DNA of 64,000 nucleotides from Marinicella marina (GCF_030065545.1 NZ_JASJNC010000002.1:434001-498000); one strand, 5' to 3'. Shown: positions 34,740-44,220, counted from the first letter of the stretch. The notes: generated by a model from the letters alone, not told the origin. Translations and numbers: made by a program.

Positions 34740-37207
34740 GCTACTTTGCTTTGCTCGCTGTCATCTGTTTGAGCTTTGGTGCGATCAAATGCGTCGAATG
34801 GATAATCATCCACTGCCACAATTTCAGCCACTTCTGCCCTGACTTTGGTCAGAGAGTTGAACTCGCTTTTGTTAATGATGTCATTCTCCAAAGCTTGAGC
34901 CAACTGTTTGCTCGGATCGATTTCATTGATTTCGCCGCTCTTAATGGCTTTCAAAATTCTTCTTTCCAAAGGTTCAGTATCAATCACTTTGGCCAACACG
35001 TGATTCATTTTGGCCACGTAGTGATATTCAGACTCTTCTTTGTCAATGCCATCTGTTAAACGCTGGCGTGTTTCATTCGGCGACAACAGCAGGCTGGCTG
35101 CTTTGTGGCCCAAACGATCCCCTGGTGGTAATTCGTGTGTACCCAGTGGGAAAATAACGCGACGCAGGAAGATGCCAACACCTTTGCTGGGGAAGTTGTA
35201 GGACAACATTTTTAAGGCTTGCTCAATTTCATAAAAATGATGGTGCATGGCCCAAGCCACAATGGGTTGGTCAGCACTTTGGTTGCCTTGGTCGCGGTAT
35301 CTCTTCAGTACCGCAGAGGCCATGTATAAATGACTCAATACGTCACCCAAACGGGCCGATGTTTTCTCACGTTTTTTCAATGAACCACCGAGGGTTAACA
35401 TCGATATGTCAGCAGCGAAGCCGAAAGCCGCACTGTAACGAGTGATTTTTGAATAAAATTTCTTAGTGAATTTATCACCAGGACTGCGGTCGAAACGCCA
35501 AGTACCTAAGCCTTGGAAGAAAGAACGCACACCATTTTGGAAGGTGTAACCCATATGTTGAAACAAGTACTTATCAAACTTTTTCAGTGATTCACTCATG
35601 TCTGGTAAGTGCGCCGCTTCCATTTCTTTGAGGACGTATGGATGACACCTGATGGCACCTTGGCCAAAGATGATCATGCTTCTGGTTAAGATGTTGGCAC
35701 CTTCAACAGTGATCCAAATGGGTGCGCCCATCCAAGCCCGGCCTAAATAGTTTTTGGGGCCCATGATAATGCCTTTACCACCATGGATATCCATGGCATC
35801 AGAAATCATGTCTCTGGCCATGTCAGTTACGTGCATTTTAGCAATGGCAGAGGGAACTGCTGGTTTTTCACCGCGATCAACTGCCAATGCAGTCATCGTT
35901 GCGGTAGCAGCAGAAGTATAGGTTTTACCCGCGATGCGACACAAAGCTTCTTCGATACCCTCGAAACGTCCGATGGGCAGGTTAAATTGTTTGCGGATTC
36001 TGGCATAAGCACCCGTTGCAAAAGCATTCATTTTGGCGCCACCAGTTGAACATGATGGCAATGAAATGGCTCGACCAACAGATAAACATTCAACCAACAT
36101 GCGCCAGCCGTGTCCAATCATTTCTTGACCACCAATGACGTAATCCATTGGAATGAAAACGTCTTTGCCTCTGATTGGACCGTTCATGAACATCACATCT
36201 AAAGGTAAATGTCTTCTGCCAATGTCAATGCCTTTGGTGTCCCTGGGAATCAAGGCCAGCGTAATACCTAATTGTTTTTTATCGCCCAATAAACCGTCTG
36301 GGTCCATCATTTGGAAAGCCAAACCAACCACCGTGGCAACGGGTGCCAGGGTGATATAACGTTTGTCAAAGTTGAGGTTGATCCCCAAAACTTCTTTGCC
36401 ATCAATTTTCTTTTTACAGATAACACCGGTATCAGGAATTGAGGTAGCATCTGAACCCGCTGATGGACCAGTCAAACCAAAACAAGGTATTTCCTTGCCT
36501 TGGGATAATCTTGGCAAGTAATGGTCTTTTTGTTCTTCGGTACCGTATTCCAGCAGTAATTCAGCAGGGCCTAAAGAGTTTGGTACAGCAATGGTTGCAG
36601 CTGCAACAGCACTTCTGGAAGAAACTTTCTGCAGCACTGCCGAATGACCCAAAGCAGTGAATTCCAAGCCGCCATACCTTTTGGGGATAATCATGGCGAA
36701 GAATTTGTTTTTCATCATGAAGTCCCATACCTCTTTAGGCATGTCACCTTTGTCATGATTGAATTCATGTTCGTTCAACATGCGACACAGTTCAGCAACT
36801 GGCCCTGCCAAGAACTCTTTCTCGTCACTGCTCAGTTCAGGTTTGTCGATGTCGTGTAATTTCTTAAAGTCTGGTTTACCGGTAAATAACTCGGCATCCC
36901 AATAGACTGTGCCCGCTTCCAGCGCCACTTTCTCGGTTTCAGAAAGTTCTGGTAGAGCTTTGCGATAGAATTTCAAAAAGCCTTTGGTGAAATACTGTTG
37001 TCTGACGCCCTTTAAGTTCAAGAACAGCGCCGGTACAGCAAATACCAAAGCGGCCAAAACAGTGGTAATAAAGCCTGCATCAAAATACCAAATGCCAGCA
37101 ACCAATGTAATCGCGGTTAAAACAGTCCAGCTGGTTACGCTCATGCGAAAATACCCAGCGACTAGTGTGGCGGCTAATAAAAGCCCAATTAAAGTCAAAA
37201 AAGTCAT
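34736..37207 (-). CDS. fadE: Acyl-CoA dehydrogenase FadE
   Basis: 823 residues, near the 814 of Escherichia coli FadE. Two N-terminal membrane segments are followed by the acyl-CoA dehydrogenase core: FGLTGPSAGSDATSIPDTG, the flavin-binding region, AKMHVTDMARDMISDAMDIH and GGKGIIMGPKNYLGRAWMGA. A long C-terminal extension is typical of FadE. It catalyses the first step of fatty-acid beta-oxidation at the membrane. It converges on glnE (the stops overlap) and is divergent from a TetR gene that probably controls it. Confidence 0.95.
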   Translation of the reverse strand: MTFLTLIGLLLAATLVAGYFRMSVTSWTVLTAITLVAGIWYFDAGFITTVLAALVFAVPALFLNLKGVRQQYFTKGFLKFYRKALPELSETEKVALEAGTVYWDAELFTGKPDFKKLHDIDKPELSSDEKEFLAGPVAELCRMLNEHEFNHDKGDMPKEVWDFMMKNKFFAMIIPKRYGGLEFTALGHSAVLQKVSSRSAVAAATIAVPNSLGPAELLLEYGTEEQKDHYLPRLSQGKEIPCFGLTGPSAGSDATSIPDTGVICKKKIDGKEVLGINLNFDKRYITLAPVATVVGLAFQMMDPDGLLGDKKQLGITLALIPRDTKGIDIGRRHLPLDVMFMNGPIRGKDVFIPMDYVIGGQEMIGHGWRMLVECLSVGRAISLPSCSTGGAKMNAFATGAYARIRKQFNLPIGRFEGIEEALCRIAGKTYTSAATATMTALAVDRGEKPAVPSAIAKMHVTDMARDMISDAMDIHGGKGIIMGPKNYLGRAWMGAPIWITVEGANILTRSMIIFGQGAIRCHPYVLKEMEAAHLPDMSESLKKFDKYLFQHMGYTFQNGVRSFFQGLGTWRFDRSPGDKFTKKFYSKITRYSAAFGFAADISMLTLGGSLKKREKTSARLGDVLSHLYMASAVLKRYRDQGNQSADQPIVAWAMHHHFYEIEQALKMLSYNFPSKGVGIFLRRVIFPLGTHELPPGDRLGHKAASLLLSPNETRQRLTDGIDKEESEYHYVAKMNHVLAKVIDTEPLERRILKAIKSGEINEIDPSKQLAQALENDIINKSEFNSLTKVRAEVAEIVAVDDYPFDAFDRTKAQTDDSEQSKVA

Positions 37208-37232
37208 GGTTGTTTCCTAAGTTTTTAGTAAC

Positions 37233-37246
37233 ATACGGTATAGTAT
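37233..37246. promoter_or_regulatory. Operator-like dyad 1 in fadE/TetR region
   Basis: ATACGGTATAGTAT, of form ATACG-N5-GTAT; with flanking bases it reads CATAC-N6-GTATG. It overlaps the predicted fadE -10. Matches the second dyad at 37270. Confidence 0.6.
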
Positions 37247-37270
37247 GGTGTTAGTTTGTGCGTTTGTCAA
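37242..37270 (-). promoter_or_regulatory. Predicted fadE promoter
   Basis: On the minus strand, -35 TTGACA (37270-37265) and -10 CATACT (37247-37242) with 17-base spacing, 34 bases before the fadE ATG at 37207. The perfect -35 makes this one of the better promoters in the window. Confidence 0.6.
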
Positions 37271-37283
37271 TACGCAAGCGTAT
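37270..37283. promoter_or_regulatory. Operator-like dyad 2 in fadE/TetR region
   Basis: ATACGCAAGCGTAT, a 6-bp inverted repeat with AA centre, same ATACG-N5-GTAT form as the dyad at 37233, starting 37 bases later. It touches the outer edge of the fadE -35. Confidence 0.6.
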
Positions 37284-37302
37284 GGAAAATTTAAAAATCT
37301 CA

Positions 37303-37330
37303 TTGACCACGCAGGAATTATCTTTATGAT
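37303..37330 (+). promoter_or_regulatory. Candidate promoter for the TetR gene
   Basis: TTGACC (37303-37308) and TATGAT (37325-37330), spacing 16, upstream of the ATG at 37376. A further GTAT-AAA-ATAC dyad (37365-37375) abuts the start codon. Confidence 0.45.
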
Positions 37331-37375
37331 AATACTCGCTTGTAACTATTTCATTATGCCCAGCGTATAAAATAC

Positions 37376-37957
37376 ATGAAAAATAACAACAAAAAGAAAT
37401 CATTAAACCCTGCAGATTGGGAACTGGCCACTTTAGATGTCATTGCTCATCAAGGCGTCAGTGCGGTTGCTGTTGAGAACATTGCTAAGGCACTTGGAGT
37501 TACCAAAGGCAGTTTTTATTGGCATTTTACTAATCGCAAAGACTTGATAGTGGCGGCATTGAAACGTTGGCAGAAAGATGACCGTGCTGTGATTAAGGAA
37601 AAAATTTGGTCACTTCCTGATGCACATGAGCGATTGAAGGCTTGGTTTTTACTCAGTGCAGAGCCATTACAAAGCCATTTGATTTATGCCACTTTACTGG
37701 CAGACAGACAGCATGACTTTGTTGCCAAAGTGCTCAAAGAAGTGACCTTGGAACGCTTGGCATACCTGCAGAAATCTTATCAGGGCATCGGCTATGATGA
37801 GGCCACTTCAAAACAACAGGCCTTGCTGTCTTATTCGGTATATGTCGGCTACTTGCACATGGCCAAAACCTTGCACGGCAAATTCAAAGACACAGAAAAT
37901 ATCGAAAACTATGCAAAATACGTGGCATCGCAGTTGATTCATGAGCCCGAGCAATAA
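37376..37957 (+). CDS. TetR-family transcriptional regulator, likely controls fadE
   Basis: 193 residues. The helix-turn-helix is VENIAKALGVTKGSFYWHFT, ending with the family hallmark NRKDLIVAALKRW. The C-terminal domain is helical and of the ligand-binding type. It is divergent from fadE, and the 168 bases between them contain two matching dyads on the fadE promoter, so it is most likely a repressor of fadE that releases on an acyl-CoA or similar signal. Not close enough to FadR (GntR family) or PsrA to name. Confidence 0.85.
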   Translation: MKNNNKKKSLNPADWELATLDVIAHQGVSAVAVENIAKALGVTKGSFYWHFTNRKDLIVAALKRWQKDDRAVIKEKIWSLPDAHERLKAWFLLSAEPLQSHLIYATLLADRQHDFVAKVLKEVTLERLAYLQKSYQGIGYDEATSKQQALLSYSVYVGYLHMAKTLHGKFKDTENIENYAKYVASQLIHEPEQ

Positions 37958-38062
37958 GTTGTTAACATAATTGACAATAGAATAAAGTTGTTTATCGTTG
38001 TGGTTTTTGCTAATATCGACTTTAATACGATATTTAGATAACTATAATTATTATACCAAGTC

Positions 38063-38959
38063 ATGCTTCGCCTTATAACTACAATATTATTGTCGGCGTT
38101 CTGCACCAGTAACATGGCCGCAGTGATGGCTTATTCTGTGGCTGATGATAATTTTGAAATGCCAGATCATTTGGTGGTTATTGACCTTGAGACCGGTGAA
38201 TATGAAAGCAGAGGTAAGATTGCAGATCCTTACATAGCGCTTGAGGGTTTGGCTATATCGCCAAGCGGTGTTTTATTCGGTGCCGATGACAACACCAAGA
38301 CGCTGGTTCAAATTAACACCAATGAGGCCCGTGCTTTCCCAGTCAATAACGTCAATCAAAACCTCGGTTTTGGCGCCATTCCCGCCAGTTATGATTTTGG
38401 TATGACCTTCAGCTGTGATGATAAATTACACATGGTCGTTAAAGACACCCAAGAATTATACGAAGTCAATGCCTCCACAGGTGAAGCCAGTTTGATAGGT
38501 AATACTGGACATAATTTCACTTCTTTGGCCGCTTGGGGTGATGACTTGTATTCAATTGCTTCTGGTGAGTTTACGCTGTACAAAGTAGACAAAACGACAG
38601 CAGAGGCCACTGTTGTTGGTGAGCTGGGCGATTTGGGTGGTGACATCGAATTGGCTGGTTCAGGCATGGCATTTGATGAATCAGGCGATTTATGGATGGT
38701 GGTCAATTTGCGCTTATCTGATCCGCTGAACCCTTTCCCATCACGGGTATTCAAAATAAATACCACAACGGGTGAGGCAACTTTAGTTTCAGAAACGTTG
38801 GTTGGTATTGAGTCCTTGGCCATCAGTGGTCCTGGTGGCTGTGAGTTCGGTCCTGGTGGTGTACAACCAGTTCCTGTCGATAATCCATTTTCTCTGTTGT
38901 TGCTGATTTTGGCGATGATGGGTGTTTCAGCATTCACGCTGCAACGCAGCAGTATTTAA
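38063..38959 (+). CDS. Secreted propeller-like protein with C-terminal sorting-type signal
   Basis: 298 residues with a signal peptide (cleavage near NMAAVMA). The body has repeated blades of the form ETGEYESRGKI, STGEASLIGNT, TTAEATVVGEL, TTGEATLVSET, as in DUF4394- or NHL-like propellers. The C-terminus has a short Pro-containing motif (VPVDNPF), a hydrophobic helix (SLLLLILAMMGVSAFTL) and basic end QRSSI, matching the three-part layout of IPTL/PEP-CTERM-type sorting signals. It may be anchored and then processed by an exosortase or rhombosortase-like enzyme; none is seen in this window. Function unknown. Confidence 0.75.
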   Translation: MLRLITTILLSAFCTSNMAAVMAYSVADDNFEMPDHLVVIDLETGEYESRGKIADPYIALEGLAISPSGVLFGADDNTKTLVQINTNEARAFPVNNVNQNLGFGAIPASYDFGMTFSCDDKLHMVVKDTQELYEVNASTGEASLIGNTGHNFTSLAAWGDDLYSIASGEFTLYKVDKTTAEATVVGELGDLGGDIELAGSGMAFDESGDLWMVVNLRLSDPLNPFPSRVFKINTTTGEATLVSETLVGIESLAISGPGGCEFGPGGVQPVPVDNPFSLLLLILAMMGVSAFTLQRSSI

Positions 38960-39041
38960 ATCCAAACAGCCACTTACCCTTCCATCTTCACACTTTTTTA
39001 ATTATTGATACAGCATGCGCAATTTATTGAACTGCTGCTGT

Positions 39042-39069
39042 GTTTAGACTACCTTTTAGCAGTTATAAT
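39042..39069 (+). promoter_or_regulatory. Candidate promoter for tatABC
   Basis: A TATAAT -10 (39064-39069) with a weak -35 near GTTTAG (39042-39047), 33 bases before the tatA ATG. Confidence 0.35.
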
Positions 39070-39102
39070 ATCACTTCACATAATCTTATTGGAGAACCAG
39101 TC

Positions 39103-39321
39103 ATGGGAATCAGTATGCCTCAATTGCTTATCATCTTGTTGGTGGTGGCGTTGATATTCGGTACAAAAAAGCTCAGAAACATAGGTAATGATTTGGGCAG
39201 CGCAGTCAAAGGCTTCAAGAAAGGAATTTCTGACGAAGAGACCCAAGAGCTCAAAGACCAGAGTGCTGAGGATGAGAATAAACAGACCACACAAAACAAA
39301 GAAGATTCAGTACAAAAATAA
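39103..39321 (+). CDS. tatA: Twin-arginine translocase subunit TatA
   Basis: 72 residues: [20 protein letters not shown], the hinge and an amphipathic helix [19 protein letters not shown], then an acidic tail. ATG 39103 is chosen over upstream in-frame starts because GGAG (39091-39094) precedes it and it gives the normal TatA N-terminus. TatA oligomers form the pore for folded proteins. Stop and tatB start overlap by one base (TAATG). Confidence 0.95.
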   Translation: MGISMPQLLIILLVVALIFGTKKLRNIGNDLGSAVKGFKKGISDEETQELKDQSAEDENKQTTQNKEDSVQK

Positions 39322-39629
39322 TGTTTGATATTGGTTTTACCGAGTTATTGGTCGTCTTTGTGGTGGCATTGCTGGTGGTGGGTCCTGAACGCCTGCCGAT
39401 GGTGGCTCGAAAGTTTGGCATGTATGTTGGTAAAATGAGGCGTTCTTTTCAGTCAATCAAGGACGAAGTGGAACAAGAACTGGAAATTGAAGCAGTCAAA
39501 GCACAACTCAAAGAAAATGCCATGATTGCTGAGGCCAAAGAACTTGAGGCGGAAATGAAGAAAACCATCGGGCCAAGTGATAAAAGTGCGGCCAAAACAC
39601 CACAAAACAATGAATCAAACACCCAATGA
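39321..39629 (+). CDS. tatB: Twin-arginine translocase subunit TatB
   Basis: 102 residues: [20 protein letters not shown] with the conserved Glu, GPERLP, then an amphipathic helix and a charged coiled tail. It binds signal peptides with TatC. Overlaps tatC by 4 bases. Confidence 0.95.
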   Translation: MFDIGFTELLVVFVVALLVVGPERLPMVARKFGMYVGKMRRSFQSIKDEVEQELEIEAVKAQLKENAMIAEAKELEAEMKKTIGPSDKSAAKTPQNNESNTQ

Positions 39630-40381
39630 CTGATCAAGAACAATCATTGGTGTCTCACTTGGTCGAACTGAGAGGCCGCCTATTGAAAGCGGTTTTATCT
39701 GTTTTAATTTTGGTGGTGGTTATGTTCCCATTTGCCGGTGAGATCTATACCATTGTGGCGAAACCAGTGATGGATAATTTGAGTCAAGGTACGGCGATGA
39801 TAGCCACCGGTGTTTTATCACCTTTTCTGACTCCCTTTAAAATGGTTATTATATTGGCTATCATTATCAGCATGCCGGTGATCATCTATCAAATATGGGC
39901 TTTTGTGGCACCCGGACTGTATAAACGAGAGAAAAGGGTGGCCATGCCAATTTTGATTTCAAGCATCATCCTTTTTTATATGGGCTGTGCCTTTGCTTTT
40001 TTTGTGGTGTTCCCCATTTTGTTTGTATTCCTGCCCAGCATTGCACCAGAGGGTGTAACTTACATGCCAGACATCAACTCTTACCTCGACATTGTTGTCA
40101 GGTTGTTTTTTGCCTTTGGTTTGGCCTTTGAAATACCAGTTGCGGTCATTATTTTGATTTCTTTGGGAGTCACCTCGGCTGAAAAACTGGCCAATGCAAG
40201 GCCTTATGTGATCATTGGAATCTTGGTTGTTGCTATGTTGTTGACACCACCGGATCCAAGTTCACAGGTGTTGTTGGCCATCCCCATGTGGATCTTATTT
40301 GAGTTTGGCATCATGATGGGCAAAATTTTACGTAAGAAAAATCAAAAAAATAAAGCAGCATCTGACCAGGAAGGTGCCTGA
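39626..40381 (+). CDS. tatC: Twin-arginine translocase subunit TatC
   Basis: 251 residues, six transmembrane helices. SLVSHLVELRGRLLKAVL is the conserved N-terminal segment; FVAPGLYKREKR, the long loop FLPSIAPEGVTYMPDINSYL and FGLAFEIPVAVIIL contain the conserved Pro and Glu of the signal-peptide site. A short Lys-rich tail follows. Confidence 0.96.
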   Translation: MTDQEQSLVSHLVELRGRLLKAVLSVLILVVVMFPFAGEIYTIVAKPVMDNLSQGTAMIATGVLSPFLTPFKMVIILAIIISMPVIIYQIWAFVAPGLYKREKRVAMPILISSIILFYMGCAFAFFVVFPILFVFLPSIAPEGVTYMPDINSYLDIVVRLFFAFGLAFEIPVAVIILISLGVTSAEKLANARPYVIIGILVVAMLLTPPDPSSQVLLAIPMWILFEFGIMMGKILRKKNQKNKAASDQEGA

Positions 40382-40409
40382 ATATAATAACCTTTGTTTC
40401 AATTAATCT

Positions 40410-43061
40410 ATGAGTGCTCAAAAACAAATTATTTATCGCAAAGACTACCAAGCCCCAAATTATTGGGTCAAAGCTGTTGACCTGGCTTTTATGGTAGAGG
40501 CGGAACACACACTGGTCAAAGCCAGAATCAATTTCAGCCAAAACATACAATTCGACAACACTGAATTGTTTCTAGATGGTATTGACCTGGAGTTATTGGA
40601 AATTCAGATCAACGGCAAGCTACTTGAATCAAACCAATACAAACAATCAACCGCTGGATTACATTTATATGACCTGCCAAAGGAATTTGAACTCAAGACC
40701 ACGGTAAAAATATACCCAGCCAAAAACACCGCACTGGAGGGCTTGTATCAATCAGGTGATTTCTTTCTTACCCAATGTGAGGCAGAGGGATTCAGAAAAA
40801 TAACTTACTATTTAGATCGCCCCGACGTCTTAGCACCGTTCATGGTGACGATTGTTGCTGATCAATCTCAATATCCGCTGTTACTGTCTAATGGTAACCC
40901 ACTCTCATCGGGTCAGTTGGGTGGCAACCGGCATTACGCCAAATGGTTTGATCCGCATCCGAAACCCAGCTATTTATTTGCATTGGTCGCTGGTGATTTG
41001 GCAGTCATCACCGATTCATACCAAACTTCGGAAGGTCGTGAGGTCACTTTGAATATATATACCGAAGCACAAAACGTTGATGCTTGTGATTTTGCCATGC
41101 AATCGTTAATCAATTCGATGCGTTGGGATGAAGAACGATTTGGTTTGGCTTATGACTTGGATGTGTATAACATCGTTGCCACAGATGATTTCAATATGGG
41201 GGCCATGGAAAATAAGGGTCTGAATATATTCAACTCGAAATATGTTCTGGCTAAGAAAGACACCGCAACTGACACTGATTTTATTAATGTTGAAGCGGTG
41301 ATTGGACACGAATATTTTCATAATTGGACCGGTAACCGAGTGACTTGTAAAGATTGGTTTCAGCTCTCTCTGAAAGAGGGTTTGACGGTATTCAGAGACC
41401 AAGAGTTTACTGCTGACAGACAATCTCGCTCAGTAAAAAAGATAGAGGATGTGCGCTATCTACGAGCAGCACAGTTTGCTGAAGACGCCTCACCCATGTC
41501 GCACTCAGTCAGACCAGATTCATACATCGAAATCAATAATTTTTATACCCTCACTGTTTATGAGAAAGGCGCCCAAGTGGTTGGTATGTACCACACCTTG
41601 CTGGGTGAAGCTGGTTTTCAAAAAGGCATGAAATTGTATTTTCAACGGCATGATGGCCAAGCCGTCAGTTGTAATGATTTCCGTAGAGCCATGGCTGATG
41701 CCAACCAAGTAGATCTGGAACAGTTTGAATTGTGGTATTCGCAAAATGGCACGCCACAAGTGGATGTGCAAGAGTCTTATGATGCTGAAAAGCAACAACA
41801 CAGTATCACTTTGAGCCAAAAAGCACCGAAAAACTTTCAAGACCTTGAAGCTTGGCAGGCCATGCACATACCGGTCAGAATGAGCTTGTTTAACAGCCAG
41901 GGCGATGCGTATGTTCTGGATAATGATAACAACCAACAAACAGTCATTGAATTAAAAGAACAGTCACAAACCTGGGTGTTTGAGTGCATCAATGAAGCTC
42001 CTGTAAGTTCATTGTTTCAAGGTTTTTCAGCGCCGGTCATAGTTAACCATGAGCGCAGCAGTGATGAGTTGGCTTTCTTGATGAAACATGATTCAGATTC
42101 CTTCAACCGCTGGGATGCGGCACAAAAGATGCAATCGTCGATCATCATCAATAAGTACCAAGCCTTGTTGAATGATGAGCCCTATGACTGCCCAAGTTAT
42201 TTTCTTGATTCATTCAGGCATGTTTTGTTGGACAATGAGACCGATCCGGCATTGATTGCTGAGGCCATCACCTTGCCGGCATTAAAGTCCATGATGCTGG
42301 CGCTTAACGAAGTTGATATCTTGCTGTTGAATGAGGCCAAAGAATGGCTGGTTGCTATCATCAGTAAAGCGCTGAGTATTGAGTTTTTGTCGGTTTACAA
42401 CCAAAACTATGTGTCAGAAACCTACCAGGTCAATGCCAGACAGGTGGGTAAAAGAAGTCTCAAGAATCGATGTCTTTGGTATTTGTTACAGAATAACAAG
42501 CATGACAAAAATTACCAAGAAATGGCGCAACTGGCTCAGCAACAATACAAAACAGCTGATAATTACACCGATGCGATGGCCGCCTTAAGCGGTTTAACTC
42601 ACCAGCAGGTTTCAGGTTTTGAAGATTTATTGGGTGAATACTACACCCAATGGCAAGACAACGCCTTGGTGATTAACAAGTGGTTATCAATCCAAGCCAC
42701 CATTCCAGCTGAAGACACCCTTGAACGGGTCAAACAGCTGATGGACTTGCCGATTTTTTCACTGAAAAACCCTAATGCGGTGCGCAGCGTAATTGGCGCT
42801 TTTTGTGCCGGCAACATCACACAATTTCATGCCAAAAACGGCAGCGGTTATGCGTTCTTGGCTGACCAAGTTATTGCTTTGGATGCCATCAATCCACAGG
42901 TGGCAGCCAGAATGGTTGGTATATTCAATGATTTTCAGCAATTCAATGCACGCATTCAAGCAAAAATGTTGTTAGAAATGAAACGCATACATGCCACTGA
43001 AAACCTATCTGCCAATGTGTTTGAGATCATTGATCGTTCTATTCAAATGGCCAAAGTGTGA
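40410..43061 (+). CDS. pepN: Aminopeptidase N (M1 family)
   Basis: 883 residues. The exopeptidase motif is GAMENKGLNIF; the zinc site is VIGHEYFHNWTGNRVTCKDW with H-E-x-x-H near residue 298 and the distal Glu in SLKEGLTVFRDQEF. Domain order and length match Escherichia coli PepN (870), a cytoplasmic broad-specificity aminopeptidase. No signal peptide. Confidence 0.96.
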   Translation: MSAQKQIIYRKDYQAPNYWVKAVDLAFMVEAEHTLVKARINFSQNIQFDNTELFLDGIDLELLEIQINGKLLESNQYKQSTAGLHLYDLPKEFELKTTVKIYPAKNTALEGLYQSGDFFLTQCEAEGFRKITYYLDRPDVLAPFMVTIVADQSQYPLLLSNGNPLSSGQLGGNRHYAKWFDPHPKPSYLFALVAGDLAVITDSYQTSEGREVTLNIYTEAQNVDACDFAMQSLINSMRWDEERFGLAYDLDVYNIVATDDFNMGAMENKGLNIFNSKYVLAKKDTATDTDFINVEAVIGHEYFHNWTGNRVTCKDWFQLSLKEGLTVFRDQEFTADRQSRSVKKIEDVRYLRAAQFAEDASPMSHSVRPDSYIEINNFYTLTVYEKGAQVVGMYHTLLGEAGFQKGMKLYFQRHDGQAVSCNDFRRAMADANQVDLEQFELWYSQNGTPQVDVQESYDAEKQQHSITLSQKAPKNFQDLEAWQAMHIPVRMSLFNSQGDAYVLDNDNNQQTVIELKEQSQTWVFECINEAPVSSLFQGFSAPVIVNHERSSDELAFLMKHDSDSFNRWDAAQKMQSSIIINKYQALLNDEPYDCPSYFLDSFRHVLLDNETDPALIAEAITLPALKSMMLALNEVDILLLNEAKEWLVAIISKALSIEFLSVYNQNYVSETYQVNARQVGKRSLKNRCLWYLLQNNKHDKNYQEMAQLAQQQYKTADNYTDAMAALSGLTHQQVSGFEDLLGEYYTQWQDNALVINKWLSIQATIPAEDTLERVKQLMDLPIFSLKNPNAVRSVIGAFCAGNITQFHAKNGSGYAFLADQVIALDAINPQVAARMVGIFNDFQQFNARIQAKMLLEMKRIHATENLSANVFEIIDRSIQMAKV

Positions 43062-43098
43062 CACAAAGCACACGTCTGATTTGAATGAAATATTGGCT

Positions 43099-43142
43099 TT
43101 GAATTATTAATAAATGGGATTAAAATTCAATCAATAATTCAA
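43099..43142. promoter_or_regulatory. Inverted repeat upstream of oxyR
   Basis: TTGAATTATT (43099-43108) and AATAATTCAA (43133-43142), perfect 10-bp arms separated by 24 bases, ending 15 bases before the oxyR ATG. No T-run. It could be a site for autoregulation or an mRNA hairpin near the ribosome site. Confidence 0.4.
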
Positions 43143-43157
43143 TAAATCGATTGTGAT

Positions 43158-44069
43158 ATGCATTTTCCAACCATTAAACAACTGAAATATTTCAATGCCC
43201 TCATTGAACATAACCACTTTGGCAAAGCAGCGGAAAGCTGTTTTGTATCGCAGTCAGCATTCAGTGTAGCCATTAAAGAACTCGAGAATGCTTTGGGTGG
43301 TCGTTTGGTGGATCGGACCAACAAAAGTGTCACAGTCACTAATTTAGGTCGCGAGATATACCAACAGTCTTTGGCTGTTATGGGTGAAATGAAAAAAATG
43401 CTCGATTTGGCCCAAGGCAATATGATGCCATTGTCTGGACAATTATCACTGGGCATGATTCCAACCATCGGCCCGTTTGTGTTGCCAGAGTTATTGCCGG
43501 AATTGAAGCGGCAATACCCAGATTTGGATTTAGAGATACACGAGGGCAAATCTGCAGATATTTATGATCAATTGATGCGCGGCCAGTTGGATGTGATTTT
43601 GTTGGCATTGCCCTATGAAATGCGCAGCGTTGAGACCTTAACCTTATTTAAGGATCGATTCAGACTCATCAGTTCGGTCAATAATCAATGGCTGAAAGGG
43701 CGCAAATTTGATATTGATGATTTGGATGATGGTTCGGTTTTATTATTAGATGATGGCCATTGTTTGCGAGACCATGCCATCAGTGCCTGTCACATCAAGC
43801 ACGTTGATAAAGTCAGCCAGTTCACTGCCAGTAGTTTATTGACTTTGGTTGAAATGGTTAAACAAGATCTGGGCGTCAGTTTCATTCCTGAGATGGCATT
43901 GAATTTACCGATATTCAACAGTGAAGAAGTTAAGGTAGACGCTTTGGAATTTGACGCTTATCGTGAGATAGGTTTGGCTTGGCGCAAGGGCAGCACCCGT
44001 GCCAAAGAATTCCAAATGTTGGGAGATTGTGTGGTGCAAGCCATTGAGGAAAAGATCACCCTTTATTAA
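43158..44069 (+). CDS. oxyR: Hydrogen-peroxide sensor OxyR (LysR family)
   Basis: 303 residues. The LysR helix-turn-helix is in FGKAAESCFVSQSAFSVAIK; the regulatory domain keeps both redox cysteines as C202 and C211 in DDGHCLRDHAISAC, with C-x8-C spacing as in Escherichia coli OxyR (C199, C208). Oxidation to a disulfide turns it into an activator of catalase and peroxide defence genes. No such target is adjacent; pepN precedes it and csbD follows. Confidence 0.94.
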   Translation: MHFPTIKQLKYFNALIEHNHFGKAAESCFVSQSAFSVAIKELENALGGRLVDRTNKSVTVTNLGREIYQQSLAVMGEMKKMLDLAQGNMMPLSGQLSLGMIPTIGPFVLPELLPELKRQYPDLDLEIHEGKSADIYDQLMRGQLDVILLALPYEMRSVETLTLFKDRFRLISSVNNQWLKGRKFDIDDLDDGSVLLLDDGHCLRDHAISACHIKHVDKVSQFTASSLLTLVEMVKQDLGVSFIPEMALNLPIFNSEEVKVDALEFDAYREIGLAWRKGSTRAKEFQMLGDCVVQAIEEKITLY

Positions 44070-44220
44070 TGCAGCGCCGCTTAGTTGGTTTTCAGCCGAT
44101 GTTGGTGTCAACGTACAAGGGTGATTCTGCTGTTGTGGAGCATGCTGTTAACATCTTTTATACGTGTCTTTTATTGCACATCATTAGAATAGGTATTTCT
44201 TAATAATTTGGAGATACATT

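Noticed and set aside
38389-38937. 182-residue open frame on the minus strand
   Set aside because: Antisense to the secreted propeller-like protein, which has a signal peptide and regular blade repeats on the plus strand.
43139-43549. 136-residue open frame on the minus strand
   Set aside because: Antisense to oxyR; no coding features.
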